Shown in pieces: positions 42,977-50,887 of a DNA stretch of 64,000 nt; the stretch's first letter is position 1; each line of letters opens with the position of its first letter. The position numbers were made by a program, and so were the translations under genes. This DNA comes from Marinilabilia salmonicolor JCM 21150. GTDB lineage: Bacteria > Bacteroidota > Bacteroidia > Bacteroidales > Marinilabiliaceae. The DNA is taken from positions 1 to 64,000 of the forward strand of contig NZ_AJKI01000001.1 in the NCBI RefSeq assembly GCF_000259075.1. The letters are read 5' to 3'. Below the pieces are notes generated by a model. That model searched no databases, was not told where the DNA came from, and saw nothing but the letters and a program-made list of their open reading frames with translations.

Positions 42977-43984
42977 ATGTTTATGAAAATGTTGAAGAGA
43001 ACTTTTATGTTGGTGGTGGCCGGCTCTTTGAGCCTGTCATCTGTGGCGCAGGAACCTTTGCGTGATTTCTTTCAGGGGGGCGTTGATGACGCGCGTACTC
43101 TTTCCAAAGCATATTTAAAGCCTTATGGCGAAATGCTGGGTACTTCACTGAATGCCGGATGGTACAACACTGCCAAAGTGCATAAATTGGGTGGTTTTGA
43201 TATCACATTTAGTGTGATGAACTCTGTAGCTCCCTCTTCTGCCCAATCATTTGATGTGAATGCGCTGGGATTACAAAATTTTTCAGCTGTTGGAAATAGT
43301 GTTGCACCTACTGTTGCAGGTGATATGGAAGAGTCATTAAGGCCAGAATTACAGCCAAATACCGAGGGAGGAGAATATGCAGCATTTAGAATGCCCAACG
43401 GTTCCGGAAACGACAAGTTGCCGTTACCCATGCTTCAGGCTGCTGTTGGACTGCCATTTAATACAGAGGTGATGGCTCGTGTGGTTCCCAAAATGAAATT
43501 TGGTGATGCCGGTGAAGTAAGTGTTCTCGGGTTTGGGGTGAAGCACAGTTTAAAAGACTACATTCCTTTTGTGAACCGGGTCCCCTTTCTGCAATTATCA
43601 TTGCTGGCCGGTTATACCAGTTTTAATAGTGCTACCGAAATACCTGGTAATCCTCCAACTATAGAGGTTACTGATGGTATGTTGGATATTTCTTCCGGTG
43701 CTTTTACCTCTCGTCTCCTGGTAGGGGCTAATTTTCCCGTGATAGCTCTTTATACAGGTGTGGGGTATGGCTCTGCCAATAGTGATTTTTCTGTAAATGG
43801 TCAATATACAGTGGAATCGCTTCAGGATACTTTTACCGATCCCTTCACACTGGGATACAAAACTTCGGGGATTGATTTTAATGCAGGTCTCAGGATACGT
43901 CTCGGATTCCTGGCCTTGCATGCTGATTATACTGTTGCCGACTATTCGGTGTTGACAGCCGGTGTCGGTATTAATATCCGTTAA
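42977..43984 (+). CDS. outer-membrane beta-barrel-like protein (DUF6588-like)
   Basis: Protein of 335 residues with a signal peptide (to about SSVAQ) and alternating beta-strand patterns throughout, ending in a string of amphipathic strands (FNAGLRIRLGFLALHADYTVADYSVLTAGVGINIR). The beginning, with a PYGEMLGTSLNAGWYNTAKVHKLGGFDITF stretch in its typical place (residues about 48-78), recalls the DUF6588 family of Bacteroidota. Function unknown; probably a transport-related barrel such as FadL-like proteins, but this is weak. A second ATG six bases downstream could be the start. Its end overlaps convergent nitroreductase by 14 bp. Confidence 0.7.
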   Translation: MFMKMLKRTFMLVVAGSLSLSSVAQEPLRDFFQGGVDDARTLSKAYLKPYGEMLGTSLNAGWYNTAKVHKLGGFDITFSVMNSVAPSSAQSFDVNALGLQNFSAVGNSVAPTVAGDMEESLRPELQPNTEGGEYAAFRMPNGSGNDKLPLPMLQAAVGLPFNTEVMARVVPKMKFGDAGEVSVLGFGVKHSLKDYIPFVNRVPFLQLSLLAGYTSFNSATEIPGNPPTIEVTDGMLDISSGAFTSRLLVGANFPVIALYTGVGYGSANSDFSVNGQYTVESLQDTFTDPFTLGYKTSGIDFNAGLRIRLGFLALHADYTVADYSVLTAGVGINIR

Positions 43985-44486
43985 ATCTGACCAGATCAGT
44001 TAGCGGTTTTCGCTTTTTTGGAGGTATCTCAGCCTCTTCGGGCCTTCCGATCGGCAGCAAGACTGTCGGTTCGATGTGTTCGGGGAGGCTGAGTGCTTTT
44101 GTCACTTTTGATGGCTCAAAGTTGCATACCCAACAGGTGCCAAGGCCTAGTTCTGCTGCCCTCAGCGTGACGTGATCAGTGGCAATGGCCACATCGATAT
44201 CGGTATGGTCTTTCCCGTCGATTCCCCGCTTCCATGCTGCGTCATGATCTCCACAGATGACAATGACCTGGGGGGCTTTTCTGAACCATTCACGTGGATA
44301 GGCTTCATGAATCTCTTTAAGTTTTTCGGGATCATTGACCACAATAAAAACGAAAGGCTGCTTGTTGACCGCTGTTGGTGCAAGCCGCCCTGCTTCCAGT
44401 ACTTCATTGAGCAGTTCTTCCGAAAGCAGTTCATTCCTGAAACTTCGAACGGAATGTCTTGTTTGCATTAGAGGCTTAAAATCCAT
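43971..44486 (-). CDS. nitroreductase family protein
   Basis: FMN-dependent oxidoreductase of 171 residues, the short NADH-oxidase/nitroreductase form. The typical start MQTRHSVRSFRNE contains the phosphate-binding RHSVR motif, followed by APTAVNKQPFVFIVV. The C-terminal LGTCWVCNFEP and LPIGRPEE are also family-typical. The physiological substrate is unknown. Tail-to-tail overlap with the barrel gene; MITE-like copy 9 lies in its upstream region. Confidence 0.92.
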   Translation of the reverse strand: MDFKPLMQTRHSVRSFRNELLSEELLNEVLEAGRLAPTAVNKQPFVFIVVNDPEKLKEIHEAYPREWFRKAPQVIVICGDHDAAWKRGIDGKDHTDIDVAIATDHVTLRAAELGLGTCWVCNFEPSKVTKALSLPEHIEPTVLLPIGRPEEAEIPPKKRKPLTDLVRFNGY

Positions 44487-44571
44487 GATCGATGTTTTTG
44501 TTTATACAAATATGCAAAAGTTTTGGCGGCAAAGTTGAGTTTTTGTAAGTTTTAATCGGGGGTACGTAAGT

Positions 44572-44761
44572 TAGTGCCCGTCCATAGACTAAGCAACATT
44601 TGTTTCTGGTCATGTGTTTGTCAAGAAAGTGCCAGTTGCAAAGCCTGCCCCGATTTTTTTTCGGGGGCTTGCGAAGCCGCCAAAAACGGAGTTTACTTGG
44701 GTAAATGAGTATTTTGGCGGCAAGCATAACGCAGTAAATGGTACTTTATGGACAAACACCA
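44572..44761 (-). mobile_element. MITE-like element, copy 9
   Basis: Terminal repeats GTGCCCGTCCATAGA and TTTATGGACAAACAC. Flanks AAGTTA and CAGTTA agree at 5 of 6 positions. The core has the inner stem GCCGCCAAAA/TTTTGGCGGC plus a CCCCGATTTTTTTTCGGGG hairpin. It fills the upstream region between the divergent nitroreductase and YdcF-like genes. Confidence 0.88.
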
Positions 44762-44835
44762 GTTAGACGGAATTTCACATTTCATACCCCTCTCACTCAT
44801 TGTTTTTTGTATTTTTGATTAAAATTAGCGTGTTC

Positions 44836-45597
44836 ATGTTCTTCATTCTTTCCAAAATACTTAACGTTCTTTTTTCGCCGTTCGTCTGGGTGTTACTTCT
44901 TTTGTTGGCCGGGCTTTTTTTTAAAAAAGAGAATCGGAGAGTTATTCACATTATGGCCTTTGGTATTTTATTGTTGTTTTCCAACGGAGCTGTTTTTCAG
45001 GGAGTAGTGCGGTTATGGGAATCAGAACCTGTTGCTCTATCGCATTTGTCAGGAAACAACAGGAATGTTGTGGTGTTGGGAGGAATGCTGAGTGAGAATC
45101 AGTATAATGGTTTGCCACGGTTTAATCAGAGTTCTGATCGTTTTTGGCAGGCTTTCTATCTGCTTAAGACCGGAATTGCTGATACGTTGCTTATTTCCGG
45201 GGGGTTAGGGACGCTCTTTGATGAACAAACGCCTGAAGCCGATATGTGGAAAGCATATCTGAAAAAGACAGGCATGCTTTCCGGAAATATTTTAACGGAA
45301 TCCCAATCCAGGAATACCTACGAAAATGCCTTGAATTCAGCGAAATTATTTGAAGAGAAGCAGCTATCCAAAAGAATAATTCTGGTAACTTCGTCTTTCC
45401 ATATGCCACGTGCCCGGGCTTGTTTTGAGAAGCAGGGGTTTCAGGTAGAGGCTTTCACGGCTGATCCTCTTGGAGGTACGCGACCGTTACAATGGAAAGA
45501 TTATGTGATCCCATCGGCCGGAATAATGGAATTATGGGGGATTCTTTTCAGAGAGTGGGCGGGGGTTTTTATGTATAAAATGAATGGTTATATTTGA
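44836..45597 (+). CDS. YdcF/ElyC/SanA-family membrane protein (DUF218)
   Basis: Protein of 253 residues. Two hydrophobic spans at the N terminus (ILNVLFSPFVWVLLLLLAGL and HIMAFGILLLFSNGAVF) precede a DUF218 domain (about 75-245) with VVVLGGML, LLISGGLG, ESQSRNTYENALN and TSSFHMPRARACFEKQGF. ElyC and SanA relatives influence cell-envelope synthesis; the biochemical role is unsettled. ATG 44836 is preferred over TTG 44800, which would add 12 hydrophobic residues. The next gene starts 7 nt downstream, so the two form an operon. Confidence 0.88.
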   Translation: MFFILSKILNVLFSPFVWVLLLLLAGLFFKKENRRVIHIMAFGILLLFSNGAVFQGVVRLWESEPVALSHLSGNNRNVVVLGGMLSENQYNGLPRFNQSSDRFWQAFYLLKTGIADTLLISGGLGTLFDEQTPEADMWKAYLKKTGMLSGNILTESQSRNTYENALNSAKLFEEKQLSKRIILVTSSFHMPRARACFEKQGFQVEAFTADPLGGTRPLQWKDYVIPSAGIMELWGILFREWAGVFMYKMNGYI

Positions 45598-45604
45598 AGT
45601 TACC

Positions 45605-46402
45605 ATGATAAAACAAGTTATTTCCAATATTGGACTTATCATCCTCCTGATTTTTTATTCTTCTTGTGATGAGTTGTTGACCATTGATGTAGTGGGCGAT
45701 GGTAATATGAAAAACGAAGCAAGAAATCTTTCTCCCTTTAATGAGGTGCTCCTTCAAAGTTCCGATTTTGAGATGATTCTGCGCAGCGGAGAACGTCATA
45801 AAATACTTGTTGAAACCGATTCCAATTTGATTCCTTATGTAACAACAGAAGTTGTTGACAATCAGCTTTTGATTGGTACGCGCGATAATTTCTCCATTCA
45901 GGCCAGAGAGGGATTGTTGATAACGGTTTATTATCCTGGAGATTTGCTCACAGCAGAAGTCTCTGTAGGGGGAATTCTTAAAACGGATTCTTTGGTGCTG
46001 GATCGTTTTAGTGCTTCTGTTTTTGGGGTTTCTAAAATGCGCACGCTCGATACACTGAGGTGTAACAACTTTGAGTTGTTTTCCGATGGAAGTACAAACA
46101 TTGAGATAACCGGAGTTTTTAATGAGTTAAATTTGCACCAGCAGGGAAGCGGGAATATTTTATTTTACGGATTGTGTGACTCCGGTGATTTATTGCTTGA
46201 AGGTTCCGGCAAAATAGACTTACGGGAACTGATGATGACAGATGCTGAAGTTGAATTGCTGGGTAGTGGTTTAATTCTTTGTAACGTTATCCGACGGCTA
46301 AATACCAGAATTGTGGGCAATGGCAGGATTTATTATTACGGACAGCCCGAATTTCTGGAAAAAGAAATTGAAGGCGACGGAATGGTTTTGCCCGGTGATT
46401 AA
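45605..46402 (+). CDS. GIN-domain (DUF2807) lipoprotein
   Basis: Surface or periplasmic lipoprotein of 265 residues. The lipobox IFYSSC gives the lipidated Cys near residue 21. The rest is a head GIN domain (DUF2807), an auto-transporter-adhesin-like beta-solenoid: FNEVLLQSSDFEMILRSGERHKILVETDSNLIPYV is the typical first block, followed by repeated GSGNI/GSGKI/GSGLI/GNGRI turns. Function unknown for the family. ATG 45605 is chosen because the earlier in-frame ATG overlaps the YdcF gene and spoils the signal peptide. Confidence 0.85.
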   Translation: MIKQVISNIGLIILLIFYSSCDELLTIDVVGDGNMKNEARNLSPFNEVLLQSSDFEMILRSGERHKILVETDSNLIPYVTTEVVDNQLLIGTRDNFSIQAREGLLITVYYPGDLLTAEVSVGGILKTDSLVLDRFSASVFGVSKMRTLDTLRCNNFELFSDGSTNIEITGVFNELNLHQQGSGNILFYGLCDSGDLLLEGSGKIDLRELMMTDAEVELLGSGLILCNVIRRLNTRIVGNGRIYYYGQPEFLEKEIEGDGMVLPGD

Positions 46403-46457
46403 AGGGGCTTTTGATTGGCATGCTGTCCTGATATATTTGGGCATAAATCAGATTATA

Positions 46458-46613
46458 TAGTGCCAGCAAGAAAACTATGGTTTTTCTGAGTGTTTGATTC
46501 GAAAAGTTCAAGGTCAAGACTTGGTCTTTTTGAAAATCAAGGCGTTTGCTTTGGTAAATAACTGTTTTCAGAAAGGGCGTAACGCAGAAATTGGACTTTT
46601 CGGGCAAGCACTA
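46458..46613 (-). mobile_element. MITE-like element, copy 10, degenerate ends and third stem type
   Basis: 156-bp diverged copy. The left end GTGCCAGCAAGAAAACTA and right end GACTTTTCGGGCAAGCAC are recognisable, and flanks TATATA (46454-46459) and TATATA (46612-46617) are identical. The inner stem CTTTTTGAAAA (46526-46536)/TTTTCAGAAAG (46565-46575) differs from both other stem types. Its end provides the TAG stop of the small CxxC protein. Confidence 0.8.
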
Positions 46614-46805
46614 TATACAACCACAAATAAAACCTTCTGCCAGTGAATCAAGGGCTTCCTTTTCTGCCTTTTTCTCTTCCTCTGTTCCTTTGCATTCTTC
46701 ACATACGGGGAGGTTGGTACGTGTATTGAAAGATTTGTTTTGACTCTGTGACAAATCTTTTTTACAAACAAAACACTCCTGCATGATATTTTTTTGCCCA
46801 CTCAT
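46611..46805 (-). CDS. small double-CxxC protein, probable zinc ribbon
   Basis: A 64-residue protein with ECFVCKKDLSQS and LPVCEECKG, two CxxC pairs about 22 residues apart that suit a zinc-binding ribbon, then an acidic-lysine helix and a C-terminal FICGCI. I know no name for it. Evidence that it is real: an intact frame, a plausible fold, and a conserved stop position despite the element inserted at its end (TAA restored in silico, now TAG). It is 97 nt downstream of the cryptochrome gene on the same strand. Start ATG 46805 or Met8. Confidence 0.6.
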   Translation of the reverse strand: MSGQKNIMQECFVCKKDLSQSQNKSFNTRTNLPVCEECKGTEEEKKAEKEALDSLAEGFICGCI

Positions 46806-46901
46806 TGAGATATTTTTTTATTTTGACGTTTGCAAATCACTGTTGCCTATCAACCGGACACCAATGTTTGCAAATATAAAAAGAATGTCATTAACTCCGG
46901 A

Positions 46902-48182
46902 TTATTTCCATTTTTGAATGAAGGAGCCCCGTGGATCAAACTTTTTGGTTTGTGTTTCCAGATTAAATTTCCTGTTAACCCTGCTGTCCGTTCCCCTTCC
47001 ACTTTGATAAGCCCAGTTTCCGTAATTGCTGTAAACATCATAATCGATGAGCATGGATTCGAACCAAGCGGCTCCCCACTGCCAGTTGACTCGCAGTTCC
47101 TTGGCCAGGTAGAAGCTAACCAACATTCGGCCCCGGTTGCTCATAAACCCGGTTTCATTGAGTTCATGCATCAGTGCATCGATAATGGGTTGACCTGTTT
47201 TTCCGGTTTTCCACATCTCAAAGGCTTCATAATCGTTGTACATCCTGTGAGGTGGTTTTCTCAGTCCGTTGGTGGAAAAGAATTTATTTCCGTAACGTAA
47301 AAAGAGAAATCTGAAATTATCCCGCCAGATAAGTTGTTCTGTCAGGGTATTGAAGCTTTCTGCGTTCTCAGAATGCCCTTTTTTTGCTTTTTGCAAATGT
47401 TGATAAAATATTCGGGGCGATAAAGAACCATTGGCCAGCCATGGCGCAAGAAAGCTGCTGAAGTTGGTTCCTTCAAACTGATTTCGTGTCTCTGAATAGT
47501 GGGCTGCTCCTCCCGAGTTGAAATATTCCTCCATTCTTTGAAGCGCATTGGTCTCTCCGCCATGAAAAAATGTGCCTTTTTTCGATATTAACCATTCATC
47601 CGGATTAAGCTTTGTTAAATCCGGAGGCAGGGATATCTTTGATAGTAATTGAAGCTCTTTTTTCGCGGGAGAATGCATGGGAGAGGGAGTAAAGGCCTGG
47701 CTGAGGACTTTGTTCTTAAATCTTGTGTAATAAAAAGGAGATTTTTCCACAGGGAAATCAATCTGGTCGGGCTGATAAAGCATACTTCCCCAATGTAATT
47801 CCAGGTGCATGTCACGGCTTACTCTTTGCTCAATCGTTGCCTCTTCGTCTGCGATTTCGCGCTGTGCAACAATTTTTGAACTTTTTGTGTGCGCTACAAG
47901 TTTTTTGAGAATTTTAGCTGTATCTCCTTTAAAGATATAAAGTGTACGATCAAATTTTTTCAGTGTTTTATCGAGATCAGCAAGTGATTCAGCAAGAAAT
48001 TGCTTTCTAAATAATCCGGTTCTTGGAAAATTCAACTCCGGATGTGATGTTTCAAACCAGATGTTGTCCGCAATGAATATCGGAATTACAGGATTTCCTT
48101 CAGATAATGCCATAGTCAGGGCAGGGTTGTCGTGAATTCTCAGGTCATTTCTGAACCAATAGATTATGGGGGAGTTTGACAT
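46902..48182 (-). CDS. DASH-type cryptochrome/photolyase
   Basis: FAD-dependent blue-light protein of 426 residues (start Met at 48182, MSNSPIIYWFRNDLRIHDNP). The N-terminal antenna-binding domain (about 1-130) is followed by the FAD domain with NRGRMLVSFYLAKEL, the DASH hallmark WGAAWFESMLIDYDVYSNYGNWAY shown here in part, and FNLETQTKKFDPRGSFIQKW. DASH members repair pyrimidine dimers, mainly in single-stranded DNA. The protein ends right at QKWK, where many relatives go on for another stretch beginning LPEL. It is divergent from the radical SAM gene. Confidence 0.9.
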   Translation of the reverse strand: MSNSPIIYWFRNDLRIHDNPALTMALSEGNPVIPIFIADNIWFETSHPELNFPRTGLFRKQFLAESLADLDKTLKKFDRTLYIFKGDTAKILKKLVAHTKSSKIVAQREIADEEATIEQRVSRDMHLELHWGSMLYQPDQIDFPVEKSPFYYTRFKNKVLSQAFTPSPMHSPAKKELQLLSKISLPPDLTKLNPDEWLISKKGTFFHGGETNALQRMEEYFNSGGAAHYSETRNQFEGTNFSSFLAPWLANGSLSPRIFYQHLQKAKKGHSENAESFNTLTEQLIWRDNFRFLFLRYGNKFFSTNGLRKPPHRMYNDYEAFEMWKTGKTGQPIIDALMHELNETGFMSNRGRMLVSFYLAKELRVNWQWGAAWFESMLIDYDVYSNYGNWAYQSGRGTDSRVNRKFNLETQTKKFDPRGSFIQKWK

Positions 48183-48316
48183 TTTTTGTTGTTTATAATG
48201 CATTGTGCTTTTTTAAACAAAAAAGTTGTGCAAGGGTTCACGAAAAACGAAACCCGTTAATAACGCTAAAGAAAAAAAGATCTATATTCGCAGGCTTTTT
48301 AAATTCTTATACGCTA

Positions 48317-49723
48317 ATGGAAGGACTGTTGCGTTATCGCAACCGTATGGTTGAGCGGAATCGTTTGGAATATGGAATTTCTTACGATGATATCAACTGG
48401 ATTAATTACCTGGATGCTGTGGAGCTTGAGATGGAGCGTGATGTTCTTCTTAATGACTTGAAAGATCAAATGATTTTTGGCTATAAAGGATCCAAAACTG
48501 ATATTTCCCGACTTTCTCCCGGATGTAAATTATGTGCTGAAGGACAGTGGAGTTGTTTGTTTATTAACGGGAAGTGTAATTGTAAATGTTTTTATTGCCC
48601 GGCTCCTCAAAATGATTTGGGAGTCCCTGTTACTCAGACGCTGACTTTTGACGATCCATATCAATATGTTGATTATCTGCGACAGTTTGGATTTAAGGGT
48701 GTTAGTTTTAGTGGAGGGGAGCCTTTTCTGACTTATGATAAAATGCTTCGCTTTTTGAAGGTTCTAAGGAAGGAATTTGGAGATCAACTATACATATGGG
48801 GATATACCAATGGCACTCTGGTGGATGAGGGAAAACTGAAAGCACTTGCTGATGAGGGGATTAATGAGCTACGATTCGACATTGGAGCCACCCATTACGA
48901 TTTGCGGTTTGTAAAACAAGCACTGGGCATCATTCCAAATGTTACAGTGGAGATTCCTGCAGTTCCTGATGAGGTTGACCTTATCACTAATAGTGTTAAA
49001 GAACTTTATGATCAGGGTTTATCTTATTTGAATTTACATCAGCTTAGGCTTACTCCATACAATATGGATAAGCTGATGTCGCGGGGATATAAAGTTGCTC
49101 ATGGACCAAGGGCAACCTTACCGGAGAGTGAATTAGCTGCTTTGAAAGTTCTTAAAAAACTGAGAGAGGAATCGGGGGAGCTGCCCGTAAATTATTGTTC
49201 TTACGTTTATAAAAATCGTTTTCAAAAATCGGGGCTCAGACACAAACTTGCTCCCCAAACGGTTTTGGATTGGGAAGATATTACTGAAAACGGACACATT
49301 CGTAATTTATCGGTTGATTTAAAAAAATATCCCCGGGCGTTGGCTGTGCTTGAACAGGAATTTCATTCTGTAGATAAGGGCATCAAATTCGACAATGAAT
49401 CAGGCCGATTTCACTTCAAGCTGGAGCATTTATCCCGAATTCCCGGATCCTTACCGGTTGAACTGGGGTATCGCGACGTAAGAATCTCTGAAATGCCCGG
49501 TGAAATTCCTGATTTCGAAGAGGTGAAGCTGCAGGAAACGCGAAAAATATTGATCGAAACGGCATTTGTAGTAAATGATATGGAGATTCCCCCCTCTTTA
49601 CGCAATTTTTTGGAACGAATAGCTCATGCAACTGCCAGTCCGCAAGAGTGGTATGGTTCAGACCAACTTTTCCGGATTGCTCATTTTGAGATAATAGAGG
49701 AAGGACTGTCCGAATATTATTAA
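48317..49723 (+). CDS. radical SAM protein of unknown function
   Basis: Protein of 468 residues. The radical SAM cluster is in KCNCKCFYCP (C-X3-C-X2-C), with two more cysteines just before it (GCKLCAEGQWSC), giving an unusually cysteine-rich entry. SFSGGEPFL is the SAM-binding GGE motif, and YIWGYTNGTLVD and RFDIGATHYD follow as in the radical SAM barrel. About 200 C-terminal residues match no family I recognise. ATG 48317 is chosen because residues before it look random and run through the upstream region. No substrate or partner is evident; the neighbouring cryptochrome and DJ-1 genes give only a vague stress context. Its stop overlaps DJ-1 by 4 bp. Confidence 0.8.
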   Translation: MEGLLRYRNRMVERNRLEYGISYDDINWINYLDAVELEMERDVLLNDLKDQMIFGYKGSKTDISRLSPGCKLCAEGQWSCLFINGKCNCKCFYCPAPQNDLGVPVTQTLTFDDPYQYVDYLRQFGFKGVSFSGGEPFLTYDKMLRFLKVLRKEFGDQLYIWGYTNGTLVDEGKLKALADEGINELRFDIGATHYDLRFVKQALGIIPNVTVEIPAVPDEVDLITNSVKELYDQGLSYLNLHQLRLTPYNMDKLMSRGYKVAHGPRATLPESELAALKVLKKLREESGELPVNYCSYVYKNRFQKSGLRHKLAPQTVLDWEDITENGHIRNLSVDLKKYPRALAVLEQEFHSVDKGIKFDNESGRFHFKLEHLSRIPGSLPVELGYRDVRISEMPGEIPDFEEVKLQETRKILIETAFVVNDMEIPPSLRNFLERIAHATASPQEWYGSDQLFRIAHFEIIEEGLSEYY

Positions 49724-50283
49724 TCACCACCAAGGTGGGGGACTACCATTTTATCCCTTAACTCAGAAGCTTTTTCCGGACCAAAGAGATTGGCAATTAT
49801 TTCAATGGAAAATTCCATTGCGGCTCCTATTCCCCGACCGGTAATAATGTGACCGTCGGTGATGGCCGGTGCAGGGTAGTGGTGCGCCTTTTTCAGATGG
49901 TGCTCAAATCCCGGGAAGCAGGTGGCTTTTCGTCCTTCAAGCAATCCCATTTCTCCAAGAATCATAGGAGCTGCACAGATGGCAGCAATCCATTTTTTCT
50001 CTTCGTAATATTTTTTGATTAAATCAGTCAACCGTGCATGATGCTGAAGGTTACGGGCCCCCGGCATTCCGCCCGGCAGGATGATGATGTCCTTTGCTTC
50101 AATGGGTTTGCCTTCGAATACACGATCGCAAACGATGGTTAGGTCATGGGCGCCCGTTACGCTCTTGTCTTCCGTAATTGAAATCAATTCCACTTCTGCT
50201 CCGGCTCTGTGGAGTACATCAGCAGGAGTGAGAGCTTCGATTTCTTCAAATCCCGGTGCAATGAATATGGCTGCTTTTGTCAT
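49720..50283 (-). CDS. DJ-1/PfpI family protein
   Basis: Protein of 187 residues in the DJ-1/ThiJ branch. FIAPGFEEIEALTPADVLHRAG at the start includes the conserved Glu, and AAICAAPMILGEMGLL contains the reactive nucleophile-elbow cysteine. TGRGIGAAMEFSIEI is also typical. Family members act as deglycase/chaperone-like stress proteins; the exact activity is debated. The ATG at 50283 gives the canonical N terminus; 11 upstream residues are possible. It is tail-to-tail with the radical SAM gene, sharing TTAA for both stops. Confidence 0.92.
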   Translation of the reverse strand: MTKAAIFIAPGFEEIEALTPADVLHRAGAEVELISITEDKSVTGAHDLTIVCDRVFEGKPIEAKDIIILPGGMPGARNLQHHARLTDLIKKYYEEKKWIAAICAAPMILGEMGLLEGRKATCFPGFEHHLKKAHHYPAPAITDGHIITGRGIGAAMEFSIEIIANLFGPEKASELRDKMVVPHLGGD

Positions 50284-50375
50284 TTTCTTGAATTTTTGAA
50301 GTTCCAGACCACTCAAAAGTTAAGGATATTATAGCTTCCTGCCAAAGGAATTCTTTCCTTTTTGAAATACCTAAT

Positions 50376-50608
50376 TAGTTTCTGATCATAAAGTACCACT
50401 TGCGTCGTTACGCTTGCCGCCAAAATACTCATTTACGATTAGTAAACTCCGTTTTTGGCGGCTTGCGCCACCCATCGGTCGCCAAAGGCTTGCCGACGGC
50501 ACGGCGCTAAAGCTTTAGGCGGCACGCGGTCGCAAGCCTAGCAATTGGCACTTTCTGACCAGAAACAGAGCAAAAAACAAATTTTGCTTAGTTTATGGAC
50601 AGAGTCTA
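50376..50608 (+). mobile_element. MITE-like element, copy 11
   Basis: Terminal ends GTTTCTGATCATAAA and TTTATGGACAGAGTC, flanked by identical TAATTA hexamers (50372-50377 and 50607-50612). It carries the long GC-rich core almost identical to copy 6. Confidence 0.9.
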
Positions 50609-50746
50609 ATTATCGCAAAGGTTTTGTCCGAAAAAGAACTATTACTTTGAAAGAAGATTGTTTTTCGCTTCGTTCTTCGCGGTCGCAATGACTCTGTCTT
50701 AACGGGTTTAGCAGGGGTGGTAGGGGTTGATTTCCTTCAAAGTCCC

Positions 50747-50774
50747 GTTCATTGCAAACGTAGTGAAGCAATCT
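50747..50774. repeat. copy of the widespread GTCATTGC...GAAGCAATC repeat
   Basis: GTTCATTGCAAACGTAGTGAAGCAATC, close to 8774-8800 and 55675-55704. A partial inverted piece (GTCGCAATGAC) lies nearby at 50682-50692. Confidence 0.65.
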
Positions 50775-50815
50775 TAATTTTTTAACCGGACACCAGGAGC
50801 AATTTTATTTTCTAT

Positions 50816-50885
50816 AAGTTCCATCCATCACCTTATCCACTACAGACTACTAACTACTGACTATTCACTATTCACTATTCCCCCC
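50816..50885. repeat. short tandem repeat (ACTATTC)
   Basis: ACTACTAACTACTGACTATTCACTATTCACTATT-like degenerate units ending in a C8 run just before the stop of the AMP-ligase fusion gene. Non-coding, comparable to the runs at 8475 and 40439. Confidence 0.7.
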
Positions 50886-50887
50886 CC

